In this document: piece by piece, positions 53,028-61,562 of the stretch | Layout of the letters: each line of letters starts with the position of its first letter | Numbering within the stretch: position 1 is the stretch's first letter | Source: VXPQ01 sp965248175 | GTDB lineage: Bacteria > Bacteroidota > Rhodothermia > Rhodothermales > VXPQ01 | Direction of reading: 5' to 3' | Length of the DNA: 64,000 nucleotides | Assembly: GCA_965248175.1 (NCBI GenBank) | Contig: OZ252093.1 | Span: forward strand, 2,790,001 to 2,854,000 | Program-made: the position numbers and the translations under genes | Notes under the pieces: generated by a model | What the model saw: only the letters and a program-made list of their open reading frames with translations | What the model was told of the DNA's origin: nothing | The model's database searches: none

Positions 53028-53315
53028 CTATTCGATTACTTTGGGAACACGAAAATACGCGGCGTCCGCATCAGGGGCTCCCTTGAGCGCCTCCTCGTGC
53101 GTGATCCGCGCTATCTCCTTGTCTTCCCGGAACACGTTGCGCATATCCAGTACATGCGACATCGTCGGAACGCCGTCGGTGTCGAGTTCCTCCAGTTTTG
53201 CTACGTAATCGAGCACCTCGCTCATTTCTTTTGCAAGCCGCACTTCTTCCTCTTCGGTGAAGCGAAGCCGGGCAAGCGAAGCAATGTATCGTACCTGTTC
53301 TACCGTGACAGCCAT
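53028..53315 (-). CDS. gatC: Aspartyl/glutamyl-tRNA amidotransferase subunit C
   Basis: 95 residues from MAVTVEQVRYIASLARLRF (ATG 53315); another ATG 30 bp upstream overlaps the acyltransferase stop. Conserved LARLRFTEEEEVRLAKEMSEVLDYVAKLEELDTDGVPTMSH pattern and an end with DAAYFRVPKVIE. It stabilises GatAB, which converts Glu-tRNA-Gln/Asp-tRNA-Asn. gatA and gatB are not in the window. It lies 11 bp upstream of the yfhO-like gene. Confidence 0.95.
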   Translation of the reverse strand: MAVTVEQVRYIASLARLRFTEEEEVRLAKEMSEVLDYVAKLEELDTDGVPTMSHVLDMRNVFREDKEIARITHEEALKGAPDADAAYFRVPKVIE

Positions 53316-53341
53316 ATAATCGGACAGAGTGGGAAGAAATA

Positions 53342-54112
53342 TCATGCGGAAGCAGCAGCGAGGGGCCCTGCGAGGCGCTCGCGCACATACGCCATAAGAC
53401 CAGGTATGTCCCGTCGCGTCTTTCCTTCAAGGGAAATCGGCTCCCCGACGACCATGTGCAGCACGCCGCCGCGCAGGAGCCGCTTGCGTTCGTGCAGAAG
53501 CTTGTAGCCATCGACGATGGTTACGGGCGCCATCGGGACGCCCGCCTCCACCGCCAGGGCAAACCCGCCTTTGAGGAGCGGCTGAAGATGCGGCCCGTGC
53601 GAGCGGGTTCCCTCGGCGAACACAAGAACCGAATCGCCGCCGCGAATACGTTCACCGGCTTTACGCAGGCTCTGCAGGGCGCTCCTGGGAGCACTCCGGT
53701 CAATGAAGACCGACGCCGAGTTCCGTATGGCAAAACCCAGAAAAGGTACGCGGGCCAATTCCGTCTTGGCAAGAAACCCGAAGGAATATGGGAGTGCTGC
53801 ACTCAATGCAAGAATATCCAGCAAATTCTGGTGATTGCTTATAAATACGGTTGGGGCATCCCTGTCGATCCCGGCCCGGTCCGTGACATGCACCCGGATG
53901 CCGCTCAAGCCGAGGATGAGGCCACCCCACACACGCCCATTCCGCTTGAAATTACGCGCCGTTGGATAGACCTGATGGGTGACCAGTTGCACAAAGGCCA
54001 CGACAATGGTCCAGAGCGCCGCCACGATAATAAACCATATGAAATGCAGGCGGGCAGCCAGCGTAGCAAGCTTGCTCTCCGAGGCGGATCCTACGGGCGT
54101 TTGCCGGCTCAT
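53342..54112 (-). CDS. plsC: 1-Acyl-sn-glycerol-3-phosphate acyltransferase (PlsC-like)
   Basis: 256 residues from MSRQTPVGSASESKL (ATG 54112); the frame extends 66 codons upstream without conserved sequence. Membrane helix at residues about 22-45, catalytic NHQNLLD (NHxxxxD), FLAKTELARVPFLGFAI, and FAEGTRS (the glycerophosphate-binding EGTR block), then VPMAPVTIVD. It makes phosphatidic acid. It is 26 bp upstream of gatC. Confidence 0.92.
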   Translation of the reverse strand: MSRQTPVGSASESKLATLAARLHFIWFIIVAALWTIVVAFVQLVTHQVYPTARNFKRNGRVWGGLILGLSGIRVHVTDRAGIDRDAPTVFISNHQNLLDILALSAALPYSFGFLAKTELARVPFLGFAIRNSASVFIDRSAPRSALQSLRKAGERIRGGDSVLVFAEGTRSHGPHLQPLLKGGFALAVEAGVPMAPVTIVDGYKLLHERKRLLRGGVLHMVVGEPISLEGKTRRDIPGLMAYVRERLAGPLAAASA

Positions 54113-54376
54113 GGCGTTTTGAGGGCTGGGCTGTTTTGCGAATCCGGTCAGGTCGGGCAACAGGGAGTTTCCGGGTTGCACTCCGGCATAACCGTACAGT
54201 CGCTGCAAAAAATCATCCCGTAAAATATGGCCCGCGGCAACGCCGAACACAGCACGGCATAGCGCATCCTGGAAATAACGCCATGCGAATCGCGGCATGG
54301 CGTGTAACATACGGAACCGTCCATACGTATAGGATACGTATCAAGGGCAGCTTTTTTTCATCCTATCGCAAACGAC
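54113..54376. other. Divergent intergenic region plsC / DUF4342 gene
   Basis: 264 bp between divergent starts, expected to carry both promoters. No site was convincing by eye. Confidence 0.35.
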
Positions 54377-54706
54377 ATGCAGAACGATCTGAACGACCTG
54401 TCTCGGGAAACAATCCAGAAAATCAGGATCAAGGGCAATCAACTGATTGACAGGGTCCGCGAGGTAATCGAGGAAGGAAACGCACAGCGCATCCTGGTAC
54501 AAAAGGGCGACCGAACCGTTATGGAATTCCCGCTGGTGCTCGGCGTCGGAGGCACGGTGGCGGCCATCATGCTGGCGCCTACCCTTGCGGCCATCGGTGC
54601 TTTCGCAGCGCTCGTCAGCGATATCCATGTCGTCATAGAACGGCGGGAAAGCGAATCCGTCGAGGAGAATCAAGAGGAATCTGTAGCGGAGACAAACGAC
54701 GCCTGA
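54377..54706 (+). CDS. DUF4342-domain protein
   Basis: 109 residues. The pattern RIKGNQLIDRVREVIEEGNAQRILVQKGDRTVMEFPLVLGVGG followed by a hydrophobic stretch (AAIMLAPTLAAIGAFAALV) and an acidic tail matches DUF4342, a small family of uncharacterised membrane-associated proteins. The hydrophobic stretch could form one membrane helix. Monocistronic, 78 bp upstream of the dehydratase gene. Confidence 0.85.
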   Translation: MQNDLNDLSRETIQKIRIKGNQLIDRVREVIEEGNAQRILVQKGDRTVMEFPLVLGVGGTVAAIMLAPTLAAIGAFAALVSDIHVVIERRESESVEENQEESVAETNDA

Positions 54707-54784
54707 CCAACGAAACGTCCCGCGACGTCAATCGTAACGGCAGGCATCGATTCCGCCCTTTCCCTATTTCCGTGCGCCTTTCCC

Positions 54785-55762
54785 GTGTCGGAACGCCTCG
54801 TTACGTATCCGGATATTGAAGCGGCAGCCGAGCGCATTGCAGACATCGCGCGCCGCACGCCGGTCCATACGTCCTCCACGTTCGATAAACAGTTCGGGGC
54901 GCGCTTCTTCTTCAAGTGCGAACAATTCCAGCGCACCGGTTCCTTCAAGTTCCGCGGCGCCTGCAATGCCCTGTCCCTCCTGCCGGCAGATGAAAAAGAG
55001 CGGGGTGCGCTAACCTACTCGTCGGGCAACCATGCCCAGGCGCTGGCCCTTGCGGGCCGCCTGCTCGGCGTGCCCATCACGGTCGTCATGCCGTCCGATG
55101 CGCCCCGGATCAAGCTGGAGGCAACACGCGGCTACGGCGCCGACATCGTCCTGTACGACCGGGAACGCACCACGAGAGAGGCGCTTGCTGCAGAGATTGC
55201 CGGGGAGCGGGGCCTGTCCGTCATTCCGCCGTACGATCATCCCCATATTGTGGCCGGGCAGGGGACGAGTGCCCGGGAACTGATGGAGGAAGTCGAGGGC
55301 CTTGACCTGCTCCTCGCAAGCTGCGGAGGGGGAGGATTGTTGTCCGGATCGGCCATCTCCGCAAGCGCCTTGCAGCCTGCATGCCGCGTAGCCGGTGTAG
55401 AGCCGGCGAATGCAGACGATGCGACCCGTTCTTTCCGGACCGGTACGCTGCATACGGTGCATAACCCCGATACGATCGCCGACGGCGCCCGGACCCCCTC
55501 GCTCGGCGCAACGACGTTCCCGCTTGTACGCACGTATGTGGACGCCATGTATACGGTCCGGGAAATCTCCATTGTGCGCGCCATGCACTTTCTGTGGCAG
55601 CGCATGAACCTTGTCGTCGAGCCTACCGGCGCCTTGGCCGTCGCCTTGCTTTTCGAGGAAGATCGCCCGGCATTACCCGAACGGATCGGCATAATCATTA
55701 GTGGGGGCAATGTCGAACTCGCTGCCGCGGTGCGGCTGTTCGAGGCATTCGGCCTGGAGTGA
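54785..55762 (+). CDS. PLP-dependent threonine/serine dehydratase-like enzyme
   Basis: 325 residues of fold-type II PLP family. FQRTGSFKFRGACNAL has the PLP-binding Lys. YSSGNHAQALALAG and the phosphate-binding glycine loop SCGGGGLLSGSA are present, as is C-terminal IIISGGNVELAAA. It lacks the C-terminal ACT-type regulatory domain of biosynthetic IlvA. Length and motifs resemble threo-3-hydroxyaspartate ammonia-lyase, serine racemase and catabolic threonine dehydratase, so the substrate is unresolved. Confidence 0.9.
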   Translation: MSERLVTYPDIEAAAERIADIARRTPVHTSSTFDKQFGARFFFKCEQFQRTGSFKFRGACNALSLLPADEKERGALTYSSGNHAQALALAGRLLGVPITVVMPSDAPRIKLEATRGYGADIVLYDRERTTREALAAEIAGERGLSVIPPYDHPHIVAGQGTSARELMEEVEGLDLLLASCGGGGLLSGSAISASALQPACRVAGVEPANADDATRSFRTGTLHTVHNPDTIADGARTPSLGATTFPLVRTYVDAMYTVREISIVRAMHFLWQRMNLVVEPTGALAVALLFEEDRPALPERIGIIISGGNVELAAAVRLFEAFGLE

Positions 55763-55779
55763 TGGGGGTCATCTGAGCG

Positions 55780-56484
55780 TCAATACCGGACCGGACGGAT
55801 AGGATCGAACGATGCAGGCTGTGCCGCCTTGCCGACCCGGCGGTACGAGCGGTCGAAATAAACAAGGGGCCGCCTGCCTGCATCGGCTTCCCGGATATCC
55901 GTAACGAGCCCTAATACGATGGAGTGGTCGCCGGCGTCGTACACCGCATGGCGAAGACACAGAAACACCACCATGGCCTCCGCAAGCACGGGTGCGCCAT
56001 GGGCATCCATGGTGTACTCAAGCGCGTCAAATTGCTCGGCGCCCGTCATGTCCGGAATAGCAAAGCGATCCGAGAGATGCGCCTGCCCTTCGTGCAGGAC
56101 ATGCAGGGCAAAACGATCAGCACGGGTCAGGAGATCATACATTCCTGCATCCCGGCTGATATTGAACGAAAGGAGCGGGGGCTGCAGCGAGGCGCTCGTA
56201 AACGAACCGATCGTAATGCCGCGCATCTCCCCGTTGCCATCGGACGCCGTTACGGCGGACACCGGTGACGGCACCTGGCGCATGACGCGACGCAGCGCTT
56301 CCCCTTCCTCATAGGGCATATCCCGCTCTGCTCCAGGCATGTCCCGTTGTGTTCCAGGCACATCCCGCTCTGCTCCAGGCATGTCCCGCGGCGCTCCGGT
56401 CATGTCCCGCTTCGCTCCAGTGACATCCCGCTTTGCTCCCTGATGATGATCTGCCCAATCGCCCTGATCAACCTGACCTGTCAT
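55780..56484 (-). CDS. Flavin-reductase-like protein with N-terminal 7-residue repeats
   Basis: 234 residues from ATG 56484, which overlaps the dnaJ stop (TGATG). Residues 16-57 are six heptapeptide repeats (GAKRDVT, GAKRDMT, GAPRDMP, GAERDVP, GTQRDMP, GAERDMP). From about residue 60 it is a standard flavin-reductase/FMN-binding split barrel: LRRVMRQVPSPVSAVTA, MRGITIGSFTSASLQPPLLSFNI, and C-terminal DAGDHSIVLGLVTDI. The family reduces free FMN or binds it for a partner oxygenase. Standard members lack the repeats. The barrel could start at the Met before PYEEGEALRR, so the repeat part may be non-essential. Confidence 0.85.
   Translation of the reverse strand: MTGQVDQGDWADHHQGAKRDVTGAKRDMTGAPRDMPGAERDVPGTQRDMPGAERDMPYEEGEALRRVMRQVPSPVSAVTASDGNGEMRGITIGSFTSASLQPPLLSFNISRDAGMYDLLTRADRFALHVLHEGQAHLSDRFAIPDMTGAEQFDALEYTMDAHGAPVLAEAMVVFLCLRHAVYDAGDHSIVLGLVTDIREADAGRRPLVYFDRSYRRVGKAAQPASFDPIRPVRY
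56314..56439 (-). repeat. 21-bp in-frame tandem repeat in the flavin-reductase gene
   Basis: Six units of 21 bp with a common ATGTCCCGCTCTGCTCC-like core (plus strand) and a few substitutions each. A multiple of three keeps the frame. The regularity suggests repeat expansion. Confidence 0.9.
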
Positions 56485-57644
56485 CACGTAAACACGTCCT
56501 TGACCTTACTGAAAAAGGATTTGTGAAGATCCTCCTTGTCAGGCCGGGGGCGAAACGATTCTGCGCCGAGCAGCCCGCCCAACATGGCCCGCTCCTCGTC
56601 CGTGAGTCGTTGCGGCGTCCATACATGTATCCGCACCATCTCGTCGCCGCGCCGCGTACTCTGCAACTCGGGCAGCCCTTTCCCCCGCATGCGCAGGATC
56701 CTGCCCGACTGGATGCCGGGATCAACCTGAAGGCGCGCCCGCCCCGTCAACGTGGGGACATCTACCGTGGTACCGAGGGCCGCCTCTGGAAACGAGATAT
56801 AGAGGTCGTGGAAAAGATCCAGACCGTCTCTCATAAAATGCTCGTGGGGCGTTTCCTTGATCTCGACACGCAATGCGCCTGCCGGGCCTCCTCGCATCCC
56901 CGCATTGCCCACCCCGCGCAACGTCAGGTAATTTCCTTCAAGCACTCCCAGGGGCACATTGATGGAAATGGTTTCCTCGCCTTTCAGGCGGCCTTCGCCG
57001 CCGCATGCCGTACAGGGAGTACGTACAACCCGCCCTTCCCCTCGACAGGCCGGACAGGGTTGGACATTTATGAACTGTCCGAAAACAGAGCGAGAGACCT
57101 GCCGGATTTCTCCTACGCCTTTGCATGTGGAGCAGGTGGTATAGCCCGCCTCGCCCCCCTCGGCGCCCGTTCCACTACACGGTTCGCAAGCAAGAAACTT
57201 GCGCACCTTGATCTTTTTCTCGGTCCCTTCGCTGATTTCCTCGAGCGTAAGGGGAAGCGTGATGCGTAGATCGCTGCCTGCGCGCCCGCTGTGCTGCCTC
57301 CGCTCGCGGCGCTGCCCGGTGAACATTTCATCGAAGATCGTCCCCGATCCGCCGAAAATGTCGCTGAACGCGCTGAATATATCGTTGACGTCATGAAAAC
57401 CGGTAGCGCCGGCGCCGCCGTTTCCACGTACGCCTGCATGGCCGAACCGGTCGTATTGCCCGCGTTTCTTCGGATCGGACAATACCTCGTAAGCCTGGGC
57501 TACCTCTTTGAACTTCTGCTCGGCCTCGGGATTGTCGGGATTCCGGTCGGGGTGATACTTGAGCGCCCGGTCCCGGAAGGCGCGCTTCAGCGTTTCCGCA
57601 TCCGCGTTGCGATCGACGCCGAGTATGTCGTAGTAATCGGTCAT
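56484..57644 (-). CDS. dnaJ: Chaperone protein DnaJ
   Basis: 386 residues from MTDYYDILGVDRNADAETL (ATG 57644). J-domain with HPD (KYHPDRNPDNPEAEQKFKE), a Gly/Phe-rich linker (GFHDVNDIFSAFSDIFGGSG), four zinc-binding CxxCxGxG repeats (CEPCSGTG, CSTCKGVG, CPACRGEG, CTACGGEG) and two C-terminal substrate-binding domains. Co-chaperone of DnaK. It is 259 bp downstream of grpE and coupled to the flavin-reductase gene. dnaK and hrcA are absent from the window. Confidence 0.97.
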   Translation of the reverse strand: MTDYYDILGVDRNADAETLKRAFRDRALKYHPDRNPDNPEAEQKFKEVAQAYEVLSDPKKRGQYDRFGHAGVRGNGGAGATGFHDVNDIFSAFSDIFGGSGTIFDEMFTGQRRERRQHSGRAGSDLRITLPLTLEEISEGTEKKIKVRKFLACEPCSGTGAEGGEAGYTTCSTCKGVGEIRQVSRSVFGQFINVQPCPACRGEGRVVRTPCTACGGEGRLKGEETISINVPLGVLEGNYLTLRGVGNAGMRGGPAGALRVEIKETPHEHFMRDGLDLFHDLYISFPEAALGTTVDVPTLTGRARLQVDPGIQSGRILRMRGKGLPELQSTRRGDEMVRIHVWTPQRLTDEERAMLGGLLGAESFRPRPDKEDLHKSFFSKVKDVFT

Positions 57645-57903
57645 AGGAAGGGGGCAGGGATCGGACGCGGGCAGGCCGTACAGTGAAATAAGCAAGCGGC
57701 GTGTGAAGAAACGGACAGGACGTTATGCAGGCTTGCTCGTATTCGTACAAAAGAAACCCGCAAAAATCCTGCCGCATCCACCAGAAAAGGGGAAATCTGA
57801 CAAGGTGGCAGGCCGGGAAAGAGTAAGCATACGAAGATGAAAACGATTGAAAAATGACGAGCCCGGTATCCCAAACCCACCCGGGCCGCCGCCCGTCACG
57901 CGT

Positions 57904-58521
57904 TCAGACGGACACGATGACCTTGCTATGACGAAGAATGTGGTCGCCCATACGGTACCCCTTCTGCACTTCGCCCACAACGATGCCGGGCGCCGTTCCC
58001 TCGACCTCCTGCTGCATCACCGCCTCGTGCAACTGCTCGTCGAACGGTTCCCCAACCGCCTCGATGGGCTCAACCTGTTCTTTCGCCAACTCGCCCATGA
58101 TCTTCCGGTACACCAGTTCGAATCCCTCCTTGAGCGCATAATACACCGGGCCGGGGGTTTCCTCCTGCTGCACCTCCACCTGTTCGGCGGCTTCCAGAGA
58201 ACGTCCGAAATCATCCAGTACGTCCAGAAACCGCTGGATAACAAGACGTTTGCCAAGACCCGTCAGGGCGACTTTTTCTTCCTCGGTCCGGCGGCGGTAG
58301 TTCCTGAATTCGGCTTCCTTGCGCAAAAACCGATCTTCCGCTGCTGCGAGGCGCTGCTGCAACTCTTCGATGGTGGCAGAAGGTGCTTCGGGCGTGTGTT
58401 CTTCCTCCGCAGGAGTTTCTTCAACAGGTGCTTCTCCGGCCTCGCCGGGTATTTCCGCTTCAGGCGGCAAGCTGCCGTCTTCCACCGGCTCTTCCACGGT
58501 ATGTTTATTGTTCTGGTTCAA
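57904..58521 (-). CDS. grpE: Nucleotide exchange factor GrpE
   Basis: 205 residues. An acidic N-terminal tail (residues 1-50, many Glu and Pro) and a long helix (IEELQQRLAAAEDRFLRKEAEFRNYRRRTEEEK) precede the beta-wing domain with VQKGYRMGDHILRHSKVIVSV at the end, the GrpE signature. It exchanges ADP/ATP on DnaK. The gene lies downstream of a GC-rich minisatellite. Confidence 0.95.
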   Translation of the reverse strand: MNQNNKHTVEEPVEDGSLPPEAEIPGEAGEAPVEETPAEEEHTPEAPSATIEELQQRLAAAEDRFLRKEAEFRNYRRRTEEEKVALTGLGKRLVIQRFLDVLDDFGRSLEAAEQVEVQQEETPGPVYYALKEGFELVYRKIMGELAKEQVEPIEAVGEPFDEQLHEAVMQQEVEGTAPGIVVGEVQKGYRMGDHILRHSKVIVSV

Positions 58522-58842
58522 GGCGTATCGCGATCGCTTGTTTTCAAGGATTCCTTGCTATGCACGAAAGACATGAAAACGCAAAAGACGAAAGGATGTT
58601 TGCGAAACCCTGGTTTGCAGTGAGTGGTGAGTAGTGGGCAGTAGGCGGCGGGCAGTAGGCGGCGGGCAGTAGGCGGCGGGCGGCGGGCGGCGGGCGGCGG
58701 GCGGCGGGCGGCGGGCAGTGGGCGGCGGGCAGTGGGCGGTGGTCGGCAGTGGGCGAAAGGCAGTAGGCGGCAGGCGGCGGGCGATAGGCAGTAGGCAGCG
58801 GACGGGGGGTAGGCGCCGCCAGGCGATCGGCCCGGGAACCCA
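58522..58842. other. Non-coding stretch upstream of grpE
   Basis: 321 bp. About 100 bp next to grpE are ordinary and should hold its promoter. The rest is the repeat array 58621-58813. No gene is supported. Confidence 0.55.
58621..58813. repeat. GC-rich minisatellite
   Basis: About 190 bp of overlapping 7-bp words such as GGCAGTA, GGCGGCG and GGCAGTG, arranged as repeats of GGCGGCGGGCAGTA and an uninterrupted GGCGGCGGGCGG run near the middle. Strongly strand-asymmetric (G on the plus strand, almost no C runs). It is not a CRISPR: there are no unique spacers. It lies between DUF2231 and grpE genes. Confidence 0.9.
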
Positions 58843-59325
58843 TCACCCGGAAACGCCCCACACCATGGTTGCGCCAATGTGACCGGCCCATGCAACCAGC
58901 GCTGCGGCAGCAAGCACCAGAAAACCCGCTCCGAGACGGTACGGAAGACGGTCCGGATTCATGCCTGCAAAACGGCTTCCTTTGGATTGGCCTGCGCCCC
59001 CCAACCAGGTCAGCAACCCCAACGCCACGAAAGACAGTATGGCCGCGATAAGCGCATACAACGCCATCTGCTCGTGCAGGTCTACCAGTTCGTCCACGAT
59101 AGGGGCGCCTTCCGCTTGCTCCTCCATGGAGTCGCCCGTAAACCAGGCAAAAAGTGCGCCCGCCATGCCCAGCATGGAGAGTAAACACGCGGCGCGGCGC
59201 CAAAAGGGCGCGCCCCATCCCATCCAGACAATCGCAGCCAGCGCTGCCGCCGCCAGGAGCGCTATGGGAAAATGGACGGCAAGCGGATGGAGCTCCGGGA
59301 TATGGTATCGGAAAACGGCGTCCAT
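58843..59325 (-). CDS. DUF2231-like membrane protein
   Basis: 160 residues with four membrane helices. The start HIPELHPLAVHFPIALLAAAAL, with its conserved His residues, is the hallmark of DUF2231 proteins, and a further GAGFLVLAAAALVAWAGHIGA helix ends it. Related proteins in Rhodothermota often lie beside cytochrome or copper genes, but none is adjacent here. The His residues suggest haem or metal binding. Confidence 0.85.
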   Translation of the reverse strand: MDAVFRYHIPELHPLAVHFPIALLAAAALAAIVWMGWGAPFWRRAACLLSMLGMAGALFAWFTGDSMEEQAEGAPIVDELVDLHEQMALYALIAAILSFVALGLLTWLGGAGQSKGSRFAGMNPDRLPYRLGAGFLVLAAAALVAWAGHIGATMVWGVSG

Positions 59326-59601
59326 AATTCATGCAGAATACAAAGTGCCCCTTCAATCCGCAATCAGCAAGACAGGAACACTGCCCGGAAGCAAGCCGCG
59401 GGAGGATAAGGGGTAACGGAGGCGGGCCGGTTCGGGGTGGAGGGAAACCCTGCCCGGAAGCAAGCCGCGACAAGATAAACCAGCCTCTTTCGACGCTACC
59501 GGGTAAATAAGAACCTGCGGCGTCGTATTTTTCGGGAAACCGATTCTCCGGGAATCTTCCTGCTCCCTCCTTTCCTCACCCTGTCATTCTTTCGATTCGT
59601 C
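59326..59601. promoter_or_regulatory. Region upstream of sppA with a short direct repeat
   Basis: 276 bp between divergent DUF2231 and sppA genes. It holds the 20-bp direct repeat CTGCCCGGAAGCAAGCCGCG at 59381-59400 and 59450-59469 (69 bp apart). Promoters for both genes must be here. No consensus pair was picked out. Confidence 0.45.
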
Positions 59602-61404
59602 ATGCGCTTTCTTTCCAACATGGCCGCCGCCGCGCTGGGCATGCTCGCCGCACTCGGCCTGTTCTTTTTCATCGGCATGTTCTTTCTGCTCGCTGTTTCG
59701 ACGATATCCAGCACCACGCCGAGTGTCCGCAGCGGCACGGTGCTCGTGTTCGATCTTACCAGTTCCATCCCCGAAACCGCCTCCACGAATCCGATAGACC
59801 AGATCGCCGGCAAGCGATCGAGTTACAACCTCATGGATATCACGGATGCTATCGACAAAGCGGCCGGCGACGAACGTATCGATGCCCTGTGGATCCGGGT
59901 CAAGGGATTTTCGGGACTGAACGCCGGCGCGCACGAGGTACGCAATGCGCTCCTGCGATTCCGGGAAAGCGGCAAACCTGTGTTCGCCTCGAGCAACGAC
60001 TACATGATGTCCGAATCGACCTACTATCTGGCATCCGCTGCCGACAGCATCTTCGCTTCCCAGGAAGCCATGTTCGAATTCAATGGCTTTTCCATGAAGA
60101 CGTATTTCTACACCGGGCTGTACGAAAAACTTGACGTCGAGCCGCAGATCGTCCGGGCCGGCACGTTCAAATCCGCCGTTGAGCCGTACCTGCGCAGGGA
60201 CCTCTCGCCTGAAAACGAAGAACAGCTTACTGCGCTGCTGGATTCCTATAACCGGACGTTCCTGAACGCGGTAGCCGAAAGCCGGGGGACGACATTCGAA
60301 GCGCTCGACGAACTCGTGAACCGGCAAGCCATCTTCTCGGCTAAGGAGGCTCACGAGGCCGGACTGCTCGACGGACTGCTCTACCACGATGAAGTCGTGG
60401 AACTCATAAAGAAACGCCTTGACCATGACATGGAGGAGGAGCTGCAAACCATGTCTCTCGGATCGTATGGCGGGACCCCGAACTCCGAAGCGGGCCTTTC
60501 GACAAACACCGGGGGCGAAATAGCCGTCGTGTACGCCGAGGGTATGATTCTCAACGGAAAAAGCGTTCCTGACAATCCCTTTAGCGGAACCACCCTCGGA
60601 TCGGAAAGCTTTGCGCGCGACATGCGCGAAGCCAGAGAAAGCGACTTCGTGAAGGCTGTGGTCGTGCGTATCAATTCTCCCGGCGGATCCGCGTCGGCGT
60701 CCGACGCCATGTGGCAGGAGATTCACCTTACGGCAGCAGAAAAGCCGGTGGTCATTTCCATGGGCAATGTGGCGGCTTCGGGGGGCTACTGGATAGCGAC
60801 GGCAGGCGAAACCATCCTGGCCGATCCGATCACCATTACCGGCTCCATCGGCGTCTATGCGATGTTCTTCGACCTCGGAAAAGCGTTCGAAAACAAACTG
60901 GGCATCACGACGGACGGCGTGCAAACGAGTCCGTATGCGGACATGTTGTCCGGGGTCCGTCCGTTCAATCCCCATGAACGGGAGATGATGCAGGGCTGGG
61001 TGGACGACCTGTACGATGCGTTCATCGACCTCGTGGCAACGCATCGTGGGCTGGACGAAGCGGCCGTGCGAGAGATTGCGGAGGGCCGCGTGTGGTCCGG
61101 TGAGGATGCGCTGGACATTGGTCTGGTGGACTCGCTGGGTACTTTGAAAGACGCGATCGCGGTCGCCGCCGGGAAAACAGAACTGGGCGAAGGTCCCTGG
61201 CGGTTGCGCATCCTGCCGCGCCCGAAATCGCCTTTCGAGGCATTCAACGATCTGCTGCTCGTCAAGAGCAGGGCGGCGTGGATGCAATGGACCCAATCCC
61301 CTGCCGAGCGGGAGCTGATGGGGCACGCTCGCGCCCTGGCGACGCATGCCCGCGACGCCGGTACGGTACAGGCGAGAATGCCCGTGGAGATAGAGGTGCG
61401 GTAG
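59602..61404 (+). CDS. sppA: Signal peptide peptidase SppA, 67-kDa type
   Basis: 600 residues. N-terminal membrane helix (residues about 10-35) followed by two tandem protease domains. The N-terminal domain has the catalytic Lys region (RVKGFSGLNAGAHEVRNALLRFRESGKPVFA and RRDLSPENEEQL). The C-terminal domain has VVVRINSPGGSASASDAMWQEI and MGNVAASGGYWIATAG, which holds the nucleophilic Ser. This matches the long E. coli-type SppA, which cleaves leftover signal peptides in the membrane. All catalytic blocks are present. Confidence 0.95.
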   Translation: MRFLSNMAAAALGMLAALGLFFFIGMFFLLAVSTISSTTPSVRSGTVLVFDLTSSIPETASTNPIDQIAGKRSSYNLMDITDAIDKAAGDERIDALWIRVKGFSGLNAGAHEVRNALLRFRESGKPVFASSNDYMMSESTYYLASAADSIFASQEAMFEFNGFSMKTYFYTGLYEKLDVEPQIVRAGTFKSAVEPYLRRDLSPENEEQLTALLDSYNRTFLNAVAESRGTTFEALDELVNRQAIFSAKEAHEAGLLDGLLYHDEVVELIKKRLDHDMEEELQTMSLGSYGGTPNSEAGLSTNTGGEIAVVYAEGMILNGKSVPDNPFSGTTLGSESFARDMREARESDFVKAVVVRINSPGGSASASDAMWQEIHLTAAEKPVVISMGNVAASGGYWIATAGETILADPITITGSIGVYAMFFDLGKAFENKLGITTDGVQTSPYADMLSGVRPFNPHEREMMQGWVDDLYDAFIDLVATHRGLDEAAVREIAEGRVWSGEDALDIGLVDSLGTLKDAIAVAAGKTELGEGPWRLRILPRPKSPFEAFNDLLLVKSRAAWMQWTQSPAERELMGHARALATHARDAGTVQARMPVEIEVR

Positions 61405-61562
61405 GAAGGCAGGTAGGGAGGTAGAGGCGCTGTATTGATCGACCAGCAGAAGGACCGATTGCGGGCTGCCGGGTAGATATCCGGTGGGTGCCCGGAGCAG
61501 GTATGCCCTCCGCGTTATGGTCGATGCGAAAGGGGATTATAGATGTAGGGTAGGTGATCTGA

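Noticed and set aside
58621..58813. CRISPR-like array
   Set aside because: Repeats are contiguous, of 7-14 bp and without unique spacers; no cas genes nearby.
59584..61347. 587-codon open frame antisense to sppA
   Set aside because: Shadow frame typical of GC-rich DNA; sppA is fully conserved on the other strand.
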